Assembly (NCBI GenBank): GCA_964396595.1
Contig: CAYNFR010000031.1
Location: forward strand, 1 to 38,881
Direction: 5' to 3'
Source: CAYNFR01 sp964396595
Lineage (GTDB): Bacteria; Bacteroidota; Bacteroidia; Chitinophagales; Saprospiraceae
DNA: 38,881 nt
Shown here piece after piece: positions 17,781 through 24,271 of this stretch (its first letter is position 1; each line of letters begins with the position of its first letter). Below the pieces are notes generated by a model, which saw nothing but the letters and a program-made list of their open reading frames with translations, did not search any database and was not told the DNA's origin. The position numbers were made by a program, and so were the translations under genes.

Positions 17781-17811
17781 CAAATCTAAACTGTACTTTC
17801 CACAATACAAA
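17781..17811 (-). promoter_or_regulatory. phe operon promoter, TTTG-N19-TAGATTTG
   Basis: A full Bacteroidota-type promoter on the minus strand: -33 TTTG (17811-17808), 19-bp spacer, -7 TAGATTTG (17788-17781) followed by C. The predicted transcript start is at about 17774-17777, at or beside the ATG of the leader peptide. Confidence 0.82.
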
Positions 17812-18020
17812 GCCTTATGCTTATAAATATTGGGATGATCATCACATTTATTTATTCATAAATAATTGACTTTGATATAGTTGCATTAACAAGTATTAGC
17901 CTGATAATATGCCACTCGTCTCTTGGCATCATCCTTCGAATTCAATGTCTGAACTGAAAATAAGAACAATTTACAGGCAGGCGTGTTTAACAGAAGCACG
18001 ATGAAAACAAATCGGCATCT

Positions 18021-18302
18021 ATGAGCCAAGAGCTTAATCTAATGGATATCGACAGGATAATCGAGATGGCTTGGGAAGATCGAACCCCATTTGATGCGAT
18101 CCATGATCAATTTGGTATTACCGAAGCTGAAGTTATCAAGCTGATGCGCAACAACATGAAAGAATCAAGCTTCAAGATGTGGAGAGCTAGGGTGGCAGGG
18201 CGTAAGACAAAGCATGAAGCCAAGCGCGAGCAATCTGATGAACCGCGTTTCGTCTGTTCGCGTCAGCGCACTATTTCTAACAACAAAATTTCAAAAAGAT
18301 AA
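18021..18302 (+). CDS. TIGR03643/DUF2805 family protein
   Basis: 93 residues. The first 60 (LNLMDIDRIIEMAWEDRTPFDAIHDQFGITEAEVIKLMRNNMK...MWRARVAGRKTKHE) match the DUF2805 pattern, a predicted helical helix-turn-helix-like domain (FDAIHDQFGITEAEVIKLMR), followed by a basic tail. The function is unknown. In Bacteroidota and some other phyla it recurs beside an SDR and often a cryptochrome/photolyase-related gene; only the SDR is present here, and its ATG overlaps this stop by one base (TAATG), implying coupled translation. A DNA-binding role is inference. Confidence 0.85.
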   Translation: MSQELNLMDIDRIIEMAWEDRTPFDAIHDQFGITEAEVIKLMRNNMKESSFKMWRARVAGRKTKHEAKREQSDEPRFVCSRQRTISNNKISKR

Positions 18303-18994
18303 TGATCATGGATAAATTATTAATCGTGGGAGGCAGCAGTGGGGTAGGATTGAGTGTGTTGAGATCAGCATTGGAATCCGGGCGAGAATTAATCAATATC
18401 AGTCGAAATCACCCTAGTGTCACGCATCCAGCTTTTCATCACCTTAGATGTGATGTGCTCAATGATCCATTGCCCGCGATAGATGATATTAGTCAGATAG
18501 TGTACTGCCCGGGTAGTATCACCCTCAAGCCAATGACTTCACTGAAAGAACAAGATTTTATCGATGATTTTAACATCAACGTCCTGGCCGCATTTAAGGT
18601 CATCAAACAGTACTACCCTATCATAAAGAAAAGGGAGAATGCAGCGATCATCTTATTCAGTACAGTGGCTGCCACCACGGGTATGAGTTATCATGCATCC
18701 ATTGCGGCTGCCAAGGCGGGTGTTGAAGGAATGTCTCGTTCCTTAGCTGCGGAGTTTGCGCCTGCTGTACGTGTCAATTGCATCTCTCTTACACTGACAG
18801 ACACCCCGCTAGCCGCCGGCATATTACGGAATGACGAGGCGCGCCAACGCATGGCTGAAAGACATCCGATGAAAAGCATACTAAATGCAGACGAAGTAGC
18901 CCACACAGTATCGTTTCTACTTGATCCGAGAGCCAAAAATATCACAGGGCAAACCATACAAATGGATGCCGGAATTATATCTATTAAACCATAA
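18302..18994 (+). CDS. SDR family oxidoreductase lacking the canonical catalytic Tyr
   Basis: 230-residue Rossmann protein. It has the cofactor loop VGGSSGVGLS near the N-terminus and a C-terminal NITGQTIQMDAGI as in classical SDRs. Where classical members have YxxxK, this protein has HASIAAAKAGVEG: the Lys is kept, but the residue four before it is Ile, with the nearest Tyr eight before the Lys. This pattern belongs, as far as recalled, to the SDR subfamily linked with DUF2805 proteins. The substrate is unknown and ordinary SDR chemistry should not be assumed. ATG 18308 is an alternative start two codons in. It forms an operon with the preceding gene and perhaps the 58-residue protein 14 bp downstream. 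Confidence 0.85.
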   Translation: MIMDKLLIVGGSSGVGLSVLRSALESGRELINISRNHPSVTHPAFHHLRCDVLNDPLPAIDDISQIVYCPGSITLKPMTSLKEQDFIDDFNINVLAAFKVIKQYYPIIKKRENAAIILFSTVAATTGMSYHASIAAAKAGVEGMSRSLAAEFAPAVRVNCISLTLTDTPLAAGILRNDEARQRMAERHPMKSILNADEVAHTVSFLLDPRAKNITGQTIQMDAGIISIKP

Positions 18995-19008
18995 AATACC
19001 ATATCATT

Positions 19009-19185
19009 ATGTTCGGATTATTCAAGAAAAAAGACCCTATCGCTGAAAAACGTAAACAATACGAAAGCTTAATGAAGAAATCTTTTGAACTGTCCAAAAT
19101 AGATCGTCGAAAGGCTGATATCGTTTATGCAGAAGCTGATGAGATTATGAAGGAGATAGAGGCTATGGAGAAAGAGCGCAGCTGA
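19009..19185 (+). CDS. Lacal_2735-type small protein (58 aa)
   Basis: MFGLFKKKDPIAEKRKQY begins a 58-residue, highly charged, almost wholly helical protein; the second half (RRKADIVYAEADEIMKEIEAME) is a predicted amphipathic helix. This matches the short Bacteroidota family annotated as Lacal_2735, with an invariant MFGLFKKK-like start and YAEADEI-type motif. Its function is unknown. It lies 14 bp after the SDR stop on the same strand. Confidence 0.85.
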   Translation: MFGLFKKKDPIAEKRKQYESLMKKSFELSKIDRRKADIVYAEADEIMKEIEAMEKERS

Positions 19186-19257
19186 TCTCCGAATTATGCT
19201 TAAGTAGTAAAAGACAGATTTTTTACCGCCAAAGGTGCATACAATTTTGAATTATAA

Positions 19258-19265
19258 TATATTTG
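19258..19265 (+). promoter_or_regulatory. tRNA-Gly -7 promoter element TATATTTG
   Basis: TAnnTTTG match followed by C, ending 29 bp before the tRNA. No good -33 TTTG is seen at 19-20 bp. Confidence 0.5.
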
Positions 19266-19294
19266 CCGTCCCAATCGAAGGAGAGGGGTTAATT

Positions 19295-19367
<73 letters not shown>

Positions 19368-19374
19368 CAGAAGG

Positions 19375-19396
19375 GGTGGTTTAAAGCCACCTTTTT
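19375..19396 (+). terminator. Terminator after tRNA-Gly
   Basis: GGTGG (19375-19379) and CCACC (19387-19391) flank a 7-nt spacer that can extend the stem, followed directly by TTTTT. It separates the two tRNA genes into different transcripts. Confidence 0.8.
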
Positions 19397-19441
19397 AGTT
19401 TACTCTAGGGGCGTTTATTACTTTTATGTAAATGACCTTAT

Positions 19442-19529
19442 GCCCGGGTGGTGAAATTGGTAGACACGCAGGACTTAAAATCCTGTTCCTGTTGAGGGAG
19501 TGCGGGTTCAAGTCCCGCTCCGGGTACCA
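19442..19529 (+). tRNA. tRNA-Leu (UAA)
   Basis: 88-nt class II tRNA with a long variable arm. The acceptor GCCCGGG pairs with TCCGGGT (two G-U pairs). The anticodon stem CAGGA/TCCTG holds loop CTTAAAA, anticodon TAA. The variable arm spans TTCCTGTTGAGGGA, the T-loop is GTTCAAGTC, and CCA is encoded at 19527-19529. No promoter consensus is obvious in the short gap after the tRNA-Gly terminator. Confidence 0.96.
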
Positions 19530-19590
19530 CTTACCTTATTATTTTTTCCATATTATAAAATCTAGTCAGATTTCTTTACGACTTTATGAT

Positions 19591-19950
19591 ATGTCAGACA
19601 AAAAAAGGCCAACGACATTATCTTGGGATGCTTTTCGTGAGCTAGGTGATCCCCATGCAGCTGAACTTCCTCAGGAGTCCGCTTCTGCTACGAATACGAA
19701 TCATCTTAATGCCAAAGTGCGCATTTACCTTGAGCGAAAGGGTAGAGGAGGCAAGACAGTCAGCATCGTCAAAGGACTGAATTTGTCTGACAAAAACCTT
19801 ACTGATTTAGCGAAGAAATTAAAGTCTTACTGCGGTACGGGTGGATACCTAGAGGACAACTATATTATCATTCAAGGCGATCAGCGAAAGAAAATCCTTG
19901 ATTTTTTTATTTCGCAGGGATATTCGGACGTCAAGGACGCGGGTCATTAA
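19591..19950 (+). CDS. eIF1/SUI1-family translation factor (YciH-like)
   Basis: 119 residues from the ATG at 19591; the open frame runs back through the tRNA-Leu gene, so upstream starts are excluded. An N-terminal linker of about 40 residues precedes the SUI1 domain: RIYLERKGRGGKTVSIVKGL, LAKKLKSYCGTGGYLEDNYIIIQGDQRKKILDFF. The KGRGGK and CGTGG motifs are diagnostic. Bacterial YciH homologues can bind the 30S subunit and affect start-codon fidelity; their physiological role is unsettled. It follows tRNA-Leu by 61 bp and may be read from the tRNA promoter. Confidence 0.93.
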   Translation: MSDKKRPTTLSWDAFRELGDPHAAELPQESASATNTNHLNAKVRIYLERKGRGGKTVSIVKGLNLSDKNLTDLAKKLKSYCGTGGYLEDNYIIIQGDQRKKILDFFISQGYSDVKDAGH

Positions 19951-19982
19951 ATATTACGCATACATCTTATTATTTTTTATAA

Positions 19983-20013
19983 TTTACTATCTACAATAAT
20001 ATTGGTAAATTTG
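19983..20013 (+). promoter_or_regulatory. nhaD promoter, TTTA-N19-TAAATTTG
   Basis: -7 TAAATTTG (20006-20013) with TTTA, one base off the -33 TTTG consensus, at 19-bp spacing. It would give a transcript start near 20019 and a 5' leader of about 100 nt before nhaD. Confidence 0.55.
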
Positions 20014-20024
20014 TGAAGGTTTAC

Positions 20025-20040
20025 CCAAAATTAATTTTGG
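20025..20040. promoter_or_regulatory. 16-bp perfect palindrome in the nhaD leader
   Basis: CCAAAATTAATTTTGG reads the same on both strands. It starts about 6 bp after the predicted nhaD transcript start, a position suited to a repressor operator. No regulator gene is adjacent, so the role is inferred. Confidence 0.5.
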
Positions 20041-20117
20041 TTTTGATATCTTTTACTATCATTGAGTTGTATTGAGTCATGGGCTTGCTTATTTGAAGAA
20101 TTATTAAAACCTGAAGG

Positions 20118-21437
20118 ATGTTTGTCGGAGTTATAGCTTGTTTTATCATTGGGTATATTCTTATCGTATTTGAGCATCCGCTCAAATTAGACAAAACCGT
20201 ACCTGCATTAATTATGGGATCGTTGTGCTGGGCTTTGATTTCGCTGGGCAATCTCGACCTATTCGACCATCATGGCCATGCGGTTAAAGCGGATGATTAT
20301 TATGATGGATTGACATCTGTATTGGTGCATCACATAGGGAAGATAGCGGAGATACTGATTTTTCTGATAGGTGCCATGACTATAGTAGAGCTAGTGGATC
20401 TGCACAAGGGATTTTCTGTGATAACAAATCGCATAAAGGCGACTAGTAAGAAATCCATGTTGATATTGATCTGTATTTTGGCGTTCTTCTTAAGTGCGAC
20501 ACTGGACAACCTAGCTTCTACCATCGTGCTGGTGTCACTTTTGCGCAGGCTGGTACCGGATAAGGAGCAACGATTGTGGTTTGTGGCAATGGCTGTTGTA
20601 GCAGCCAATGCCGGTGGTGCATGGTCACCTATTGGGGATGTCACAACGACTATGTTGTGGATAGGGCAAAAAGTGAGTACGATGGGCTTGATCACGAAAC
20701 TTGTTATTCCTTCCAGCGTATGTATAGCTGTTCCGGTAGCAATAGCCATTTTTACAAAGCCTTTCCAAGGGAAAATAGTGCTCTCTTCCAGAGAAGATTT
20801 TCTCGAAGTAGAGCGAACTAGTGTGTTGAGTAGTAAGACGATGCTTTTCGTGGGTGTAGGGGGATTGATATCCGTTCCTATTTTTAAGTCAATAACACAT
20901 ATGCCGCCATACGTAGGAATGATGATCGCATTGGGCGTAGTGTGGTTAGTGTCAGAGTATATTCATCCTGAAGAGGAATTTGATAATGAAAGAAAACACT
21001 TGTACAGTGCGCATACGGCACTATCGCGGATCGAATTGTCGAGTATTTTGTTTTTTCTAGGAATATTGATGGCCGTGGCGTCACTTGAATCATTGGGTAT
21101 TTTACAACATTTAGCTCAATATCTCGATAGGGTCATTCCTTCTCAAAATCTAGTCGTATTGTTGCTGGGAGTCTTCTCTGCGATCATTGATAATGTTCCA
21201 TTAGTAGCTGCGTCGATGGGTATGTATAGCTTTCCTGCGGACAGTCCTGTTTGGCATTTTATTGCTTATTCAGCCGGCACGGGAGGTAGCATGTTGATCA
21301 TCGGCTCGGCTGCAGGAGTTGCCGCAATGGGTATGGAGCGTATAGACTTCATCTGGTATCTTAAGAATATTGCGTGGCTGGCAGCAATAGGATTCCTGGC
21401 AGGAGCAGGAGTGTTTATATTGATGAATAGTATGTAG
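20118..21437 (+). CDS. nhaD: Na+/H+ antiporter, NhaD family
   Basis: 439-residue inner-membrane protein with about a dozen hydrophobic segments. N-terminal GYILIVFEHPLKLDKTVPALIMG, the central TLDNLASTIVLVSLLRRLVP, NAGGAWSPIGDVTTTMLWIGQKV and the C-terminal SAIIDNVPLVAASMGMY are NhaD signatures; the intramembrane Asp residues in TLDN and IIDN are likely ion-coordinating. It exports Na+ or Li+ in exchange for protons for pH and sodium homeostasis, a common trait in marine or saline-adapted bacteria. Monocistronic: its own predicted promoter lies upstream and a terminator hairpin at 21474-21501. Confidence 0.94.
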   Translation: MFVGVIACFIIGYILIVFEHPLKLDKTVPALIMGSLCWALISLGNLDLFDHHGHAVKADDYYDGLTSVLVHHIGKIAEILIFLIGAMTIVELVDLHKGFSVITNRIKATSKKSMLILICILAFFLSATLDNLASTIVLVSLLRRLVPDKEQRLWFVAMAVVAANAGGAWSPIGDVTTTMLWIGQKVSTMGLITKLVIPSSVCIAVPVAIAIFTKPFQGKIVLSSREDFLEVERTSVLSSKTMLFVGVGGLISVPIFKSITHMPPYVGMMIALGVVWLVSEYIHPEEEFDNERKHLYSAHTALSRIELSSILFFLGILMAVASLESLGILQHLAQYLDRVIPSQNLVVLLLGVFSAIIDNVPLVAASMGMYSFPADSPVWHFIAYSAGTGGSMLIIGSAAGVAAMGMERIDFIWYLKNIAWLAAIGFLAGAGVFILMNSM

Positions 21438-21473
21438 AAGACTGTATATAGATAAGGAAGATCTTACTGAGGA

Positions 21474-21501
21474 TTGCTAGGCCATGTGCCGGCAACTTTT
21501 T
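21474..21501 (+). terminator. Terminator after nhaD
   Basis: TTGC-TA-GGC (21474-21482), loop CATGT, GCC-G-GCAA (21488-21495), then C and five T. The stem of seven pairs with a small internal loop sits about 37 bp after the nhaD stop. It marks the end of the housekeeping part of the window. Confidence 0.65.
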
Positions 21502-21549
21502 ATAAATCAAATTCAAAGAAATTTTACTCCATCAAAATCAATAAATACC

Positions 21550-22494
21550 ATGAAAACAGTAGGAATTATCGGAGGTGCGGGCTTCATAGGAAGTTACAAC
21601 ACCAAGAAATTTTTAGAAAACGGATACCATGTAAAAGTATCCGCAACTGATCTCTCAAACAAAGATAAATACGCTCACTAGGCGGCTTTGCCCAATGCAG
21701 AAAACCTTGAACTCGTGCAGATGAATGTAGAAGACAAGGCTTCTTTGGGCGATTTCTTGAAGGGTTGCCAAATCGTTATTCACGGCGGTACGCCTTTTCA
21801 GTTGGATGTAAAAGATCCCAAAACGGAGCTTTTTGACCCCACCATCGAAGGCACCAAGAACTTTCTGGAGCTGGCAAAGCAAACTGATGGAATAGAACAA
21901 GTGGTTTTTATTGCCTCAGTGGCGGCAGAGGATAATGCATTTTGGAGGATGCAGCTTCCTGATTTTTCATCTTTAGCCTCACCATACAAGGAGCTTTTTC
22001 CAATGACTTACAGCCTAAATGAAGAAGTAAGTAGCCGATACTTTTTTGATTTGTTGCCTATCCATGAACTTGGACATACATGGGCTACAAAAGCTGGGCT
22101 AAATACCCAAAGATTGTGGCTTTCAGAAATGCTGTGTAACCTGATGCTACATACCTTTATTGCAGAAGAAAGAGGGGAGTTTTTAGGGGCTTTGGAGCTT
22201 TTGCCCATGCATTGGTCCAACGAAGACCAATCCAATTATGTCTATACATCTCTTGAACAGTTTCAAGACAACTATTGGGAAATAGGAACAAAGTCTCCTC
22301 GGAATTATGCATGGTATCAGTACAGGTTTCATAATGCTGCAAGGAAGCTTTACAATGAAGGAGGTGCTGATGTGTTGATCAATTTATGATCCTTTCTTTC
22401 GAGGAGTCAAGAGAATCTGGACGATGAAGCATTATTGGCAGGATTAAGGGATGAAGTTCATTCTTATTTTGAGGAATTGTGGAATGAGTGGTAA
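21550..22494 (+). pseudogene. Chimeric pseudogene: epimerase N-terminus joined to a HELGH-containing C-terminus, two in-frame stops
   Basis: The ATG at 21550 opens a NAD-dependent epimerase/SDR N-terminus (GIIGGAGFIGSYNTKKFLENGYHVK). A TAG at 21679-21681 interrupts it, but the same frame continues with matching epimerase sequence (VIHGGTPFQLDV; IEGTKNFLELAKQ; QVVFIASVAA). After about 21930 the sequence no longer resembles an epimerase: it becomes a different protein with IHELGHTW, a zinc-metallopeptidase-like HExxH. A TGA at 22387-22389 interrupts this too, and the frame continues open to a TAA at 22492-22494 (SFLSRSQENL...ELWNEW). So two gene parts were joined in frame, then acquired two nonsense changes. 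It is the first feature after the nhaD terminator. Expression of the fragments cannot be excluded. Confidence 0.82.
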
Positions 22495-22570
22495 TCGGGT
22501 TTTTAGGGAAATGATTTTGATTTAATTCTAAAATTTCAAAAGAAGAGAAGGATATTTATTGACTAATTAT

Positions 22571-23830
22571 ATGATGAGATTTGAGCATGTGAAAATTTAT
22601 TTTTTGATTTTGATTCTTTTGTTTTCGTGTTCACCTCAAGCTGAGCAGAGCGCGGAAGAAATCCTATCTAAAGTTCTGAAAGATGCCCCGGTGATTGATG
22701 GGCACAACGACCTTTTGATACACTATATCTGGTGCAAAGCATGTCCCAGAGAGTTGGATGCCTATCGATTAGATACCATCACAGATGGGCATATTGATAT
22801 TCCCCGTTTGAGAAAGGGAGGTGTGGGTGCCTTGCTGACCAATATTTTTGGCAGAGGCAAGGAGATGAATGAATACCTGCAAGGCTGGGACCTGATTTAT
22901 AGAATCGAGGAAAAGTATCCAGATGATTTTCGGATTGCAGTTTCATCAACTGAGGTCAAACAAGCGATGAAAAATGGCCAGATTGCCATCATCCCATCCA
23001 TGGAGCATACTTATGAATTGGTAGATGAATTGGGGCGATTGAGAACATTGTACAAATTGGGTTTGCGTTCGGTGATTTTGGCCTATAATAACAATAACAT
23101 TGCCGACGGGGCTTTTGATGAACCCATTCATAATGGTCTCAGTGAATATGGGAAAGAATTGGTATTGGAAATGAATCGATTGGGTATCATGATTGACCTT
23201 TCCCATATCACAGAAAAAGGGATGTTGGACGTTTTGGAAATAACGCGTTCGCCAGTGATTTTTAGTCATGCCAATGCAAGGGCACTTACGGATACTGAAA
23301 GAAATGCATCAGATCAGGTGCTTTTGAAATTGAAGGAGAATGGGGGATTGATCATGTTGACTCCGGTGAATTATTTTACCACTCAGGCAGCCCATGATTA
23401 TTTTTTGGTGAGGCTCGATAGTATGAGCAAGGTTTTTCAGGAGAAATATCCTAATCCTGAACAGATGTCTGACGAAGATATTGAGTTAGCCGATGCCGAA
23501 TGGGATGCCTGGGAAGCAGCCAATCCGGAACCCAAAGTGACTGTCAAGGATTTTGCGGATCATTTTGACTATGTCAAGAAATTGATCGGTGTGGATCATA
23601 TCGGGATTGGGAGTGATTTTGATGGGATGTATTATTTGATTGAAGGGATGGAAGATGCAAGTACCTTCCCCAATCTTCTTTTGGAGCTGGCCAATCGTGG
23701 TTGGACGGAGAGCGAGTTGAAGAAAATCACTCAGGAAAACTTTCTAAGGGTATTTGAAGCAGTGGAACGAAAGGCTGCTGAATTGCAGAAGATTGAAGGG
23801 CCAAGGATTGCTAAAGTTTCACACAATTAA
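22571..23830 (+). CDS. Membrane dipeptidase, peptidase M19 family, lipoprotein
   Basis: Renal-dipeptidase-type enzyme cleaving dipeptides (some members also D-amino-acid or beta-lactam amide substrates). A lipoprotein signal ending LLFSC precedes the catalytic barrel. Metal-site elements are the HxD of VIDGHNDLL, the bridging Glu in IPSMEHTYEL, the His residues in IDLSHITEKGM and VIFSHANAR, and the late IGIGSDFDGM. The ATG at 22571 or 22574 is used; a TTG at 22559 would add only a few residues. It is 419 residues, normal for the family. Likely anchored in a membrane facing the periplasm or outside. Confidence 0.93.
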   Translation: MMRFEHVKIYFLILILLFSCSPQAEQSAEEILSKVLKDAPVIDGHNDLLIHYIWCKACPRELDAYRLDTITDGHIDIPRLRKGGVGALLTNIFGRGKEMNEYLQGWDLIYRIEEKYPDDFRIAVSSTEVKQAMKNGQIAIIPSMEHTYELVDELGRLRTLYKLGLRSVILAYNNNNIADGAFDEPIHNGLSEYGKELVLEMNRLGIMIDLSHITEKGMLDVLEITRSPVIFSHANARALTDTERNASDQVLLKLKENGGLIMLTPVNYFTTQAAHDYFLVRLDSMSKVFQEKYPNPEQMSDEDIELADAEWDAWEAANPEPKVTVKDFADHFDYVKKLIGVDHIGIGSDFDGMYYLIEGMEDASTFPNLLLELANRGWTESELKKITQENFLRVFEAVERKAAELQKIEGPRIAKVSHN

Positions 23831-23849
23831 GGCATTTAATGGGTAAAAA

Positions 23850-23997
23850 GTTTCACGCAACGATCGCAACGGGTTTCACCCAAAGAGCGCAGTGTTTCTG
23901 TCATAAACCTCGATTAAAATATTAGTAAACCCTAAAAAAATAAAGGATATGTTTCGTTGCGATCGTTGCGGTTTCCGTGGCGTTCGCTGCGTGAAAC
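23850..23997. repeat. GCAACG-rich palindromic element, copy 1 (148 bp)
   Basis: Perfect 10-bp inverted termini GTTTCACGCA (23850-23859) and TGCGTGAAAC (23988-23997). Inside them lies CGATCGCAACG on the left and its inverse CGTTGCGATCG on the right. The middle is AT-rich spacer. It has no coding content. Related copies lie at 27421-27530 and 28911-29057. The right end touches the agmatine-deiminase-like remnant. Confidence 0.75.
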
Positions 23998-24001
23998 CAA
24001 A

Positions 24002-24169
24002 ATCATCAAAAAGCTATCATTCTTTTCCTTTTTGACTTTTATCATTTTCCCCTGCAAGGAAGCTTTTCCCGGTCGTAAGATTGTTTTTGTCGATGCCATG
24101 CCGCTCAACTGGCATGGAGGAGGCATTCATTGCAGTACGCAGCAGGAGCCAATAAGAAGAGGTATTTAA
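24002..24169 (+). pseudogene. Internally deleted agmatine deiminase / PAD-family lipoprotein remnant
   Basis: A lipoprotein-signal-like start (IIKKLSFFSFLTFIIFPCKE) runs directly into the extreme C-terminus of an agmatine-deiminase/PAD-family enzyme (AFPGRKIVFVDAMPLNWHGG, then GIHCSTQQEP and the catalytic Cys context). The intact relative at 27598-28887 has the same beginning and end about 1.1 kb apart, so roughly 1 kb has been lost here while frame was kept. The original ATG is gone (ATC in its place). The C-terminus is closer to the classical GGGIHC(I/S)TQQ form than the intact paralogue, so the remnant came from a different family member. Unlikely to be functional. Confidence 0.82.
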
Positions 24170-24192
24170 GGTAAGTTTCTGACTTCTAAATT

Positions 24193-24271
24193 GCTTTCTT
24201 CAAAAACCATTTTTCAAAAATGCTTTTTCTAAAAACTATTTTGTATTTTTGCTTTTTCTAAAAACTATTTT
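24193..24271 (+). repeat. Three 21-bp iterons directly before the ATPase start
   Basis: Units begin at 24193 (degenerate), 24222 and 24251 (identical to each other: GCTTTTTCTAAAAACT then ATTTT), a strict 29-bp period with 8-bp spacers. The last unit ends at the base before the ATG at 24272. The spacing, close to three helical turns, would put protein-binding sites on one face of the DNA. Confidence 0.75.
24244..24251 (+). promoter_or_regulatory. -7 promoter element TATTTTTG of the ATPase gene
   Basis: TAnnTTTG match followed by C. It sits in the spacer between the second and third iterons, so the transcript would start within the third unit (about 24256) with a leader of about 15 nt. Occupied iterons would cover the promoter. 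Confidence 0.55.

Noticed and set aside
19432..19590. Upstream extension of the eIF1-like ORF
   Set aside because: It runs through the tRNA-Leu gene and its encoded CCA end; the SUI1 protein starts naturally at the ATG at 19591.
24193..24271. Plasmid-type iteron replication origin
   Set aside because: There is no Rep protein, DnaA box or AT-rich origin layout; the repeats fit a promoter-proximal operator better.
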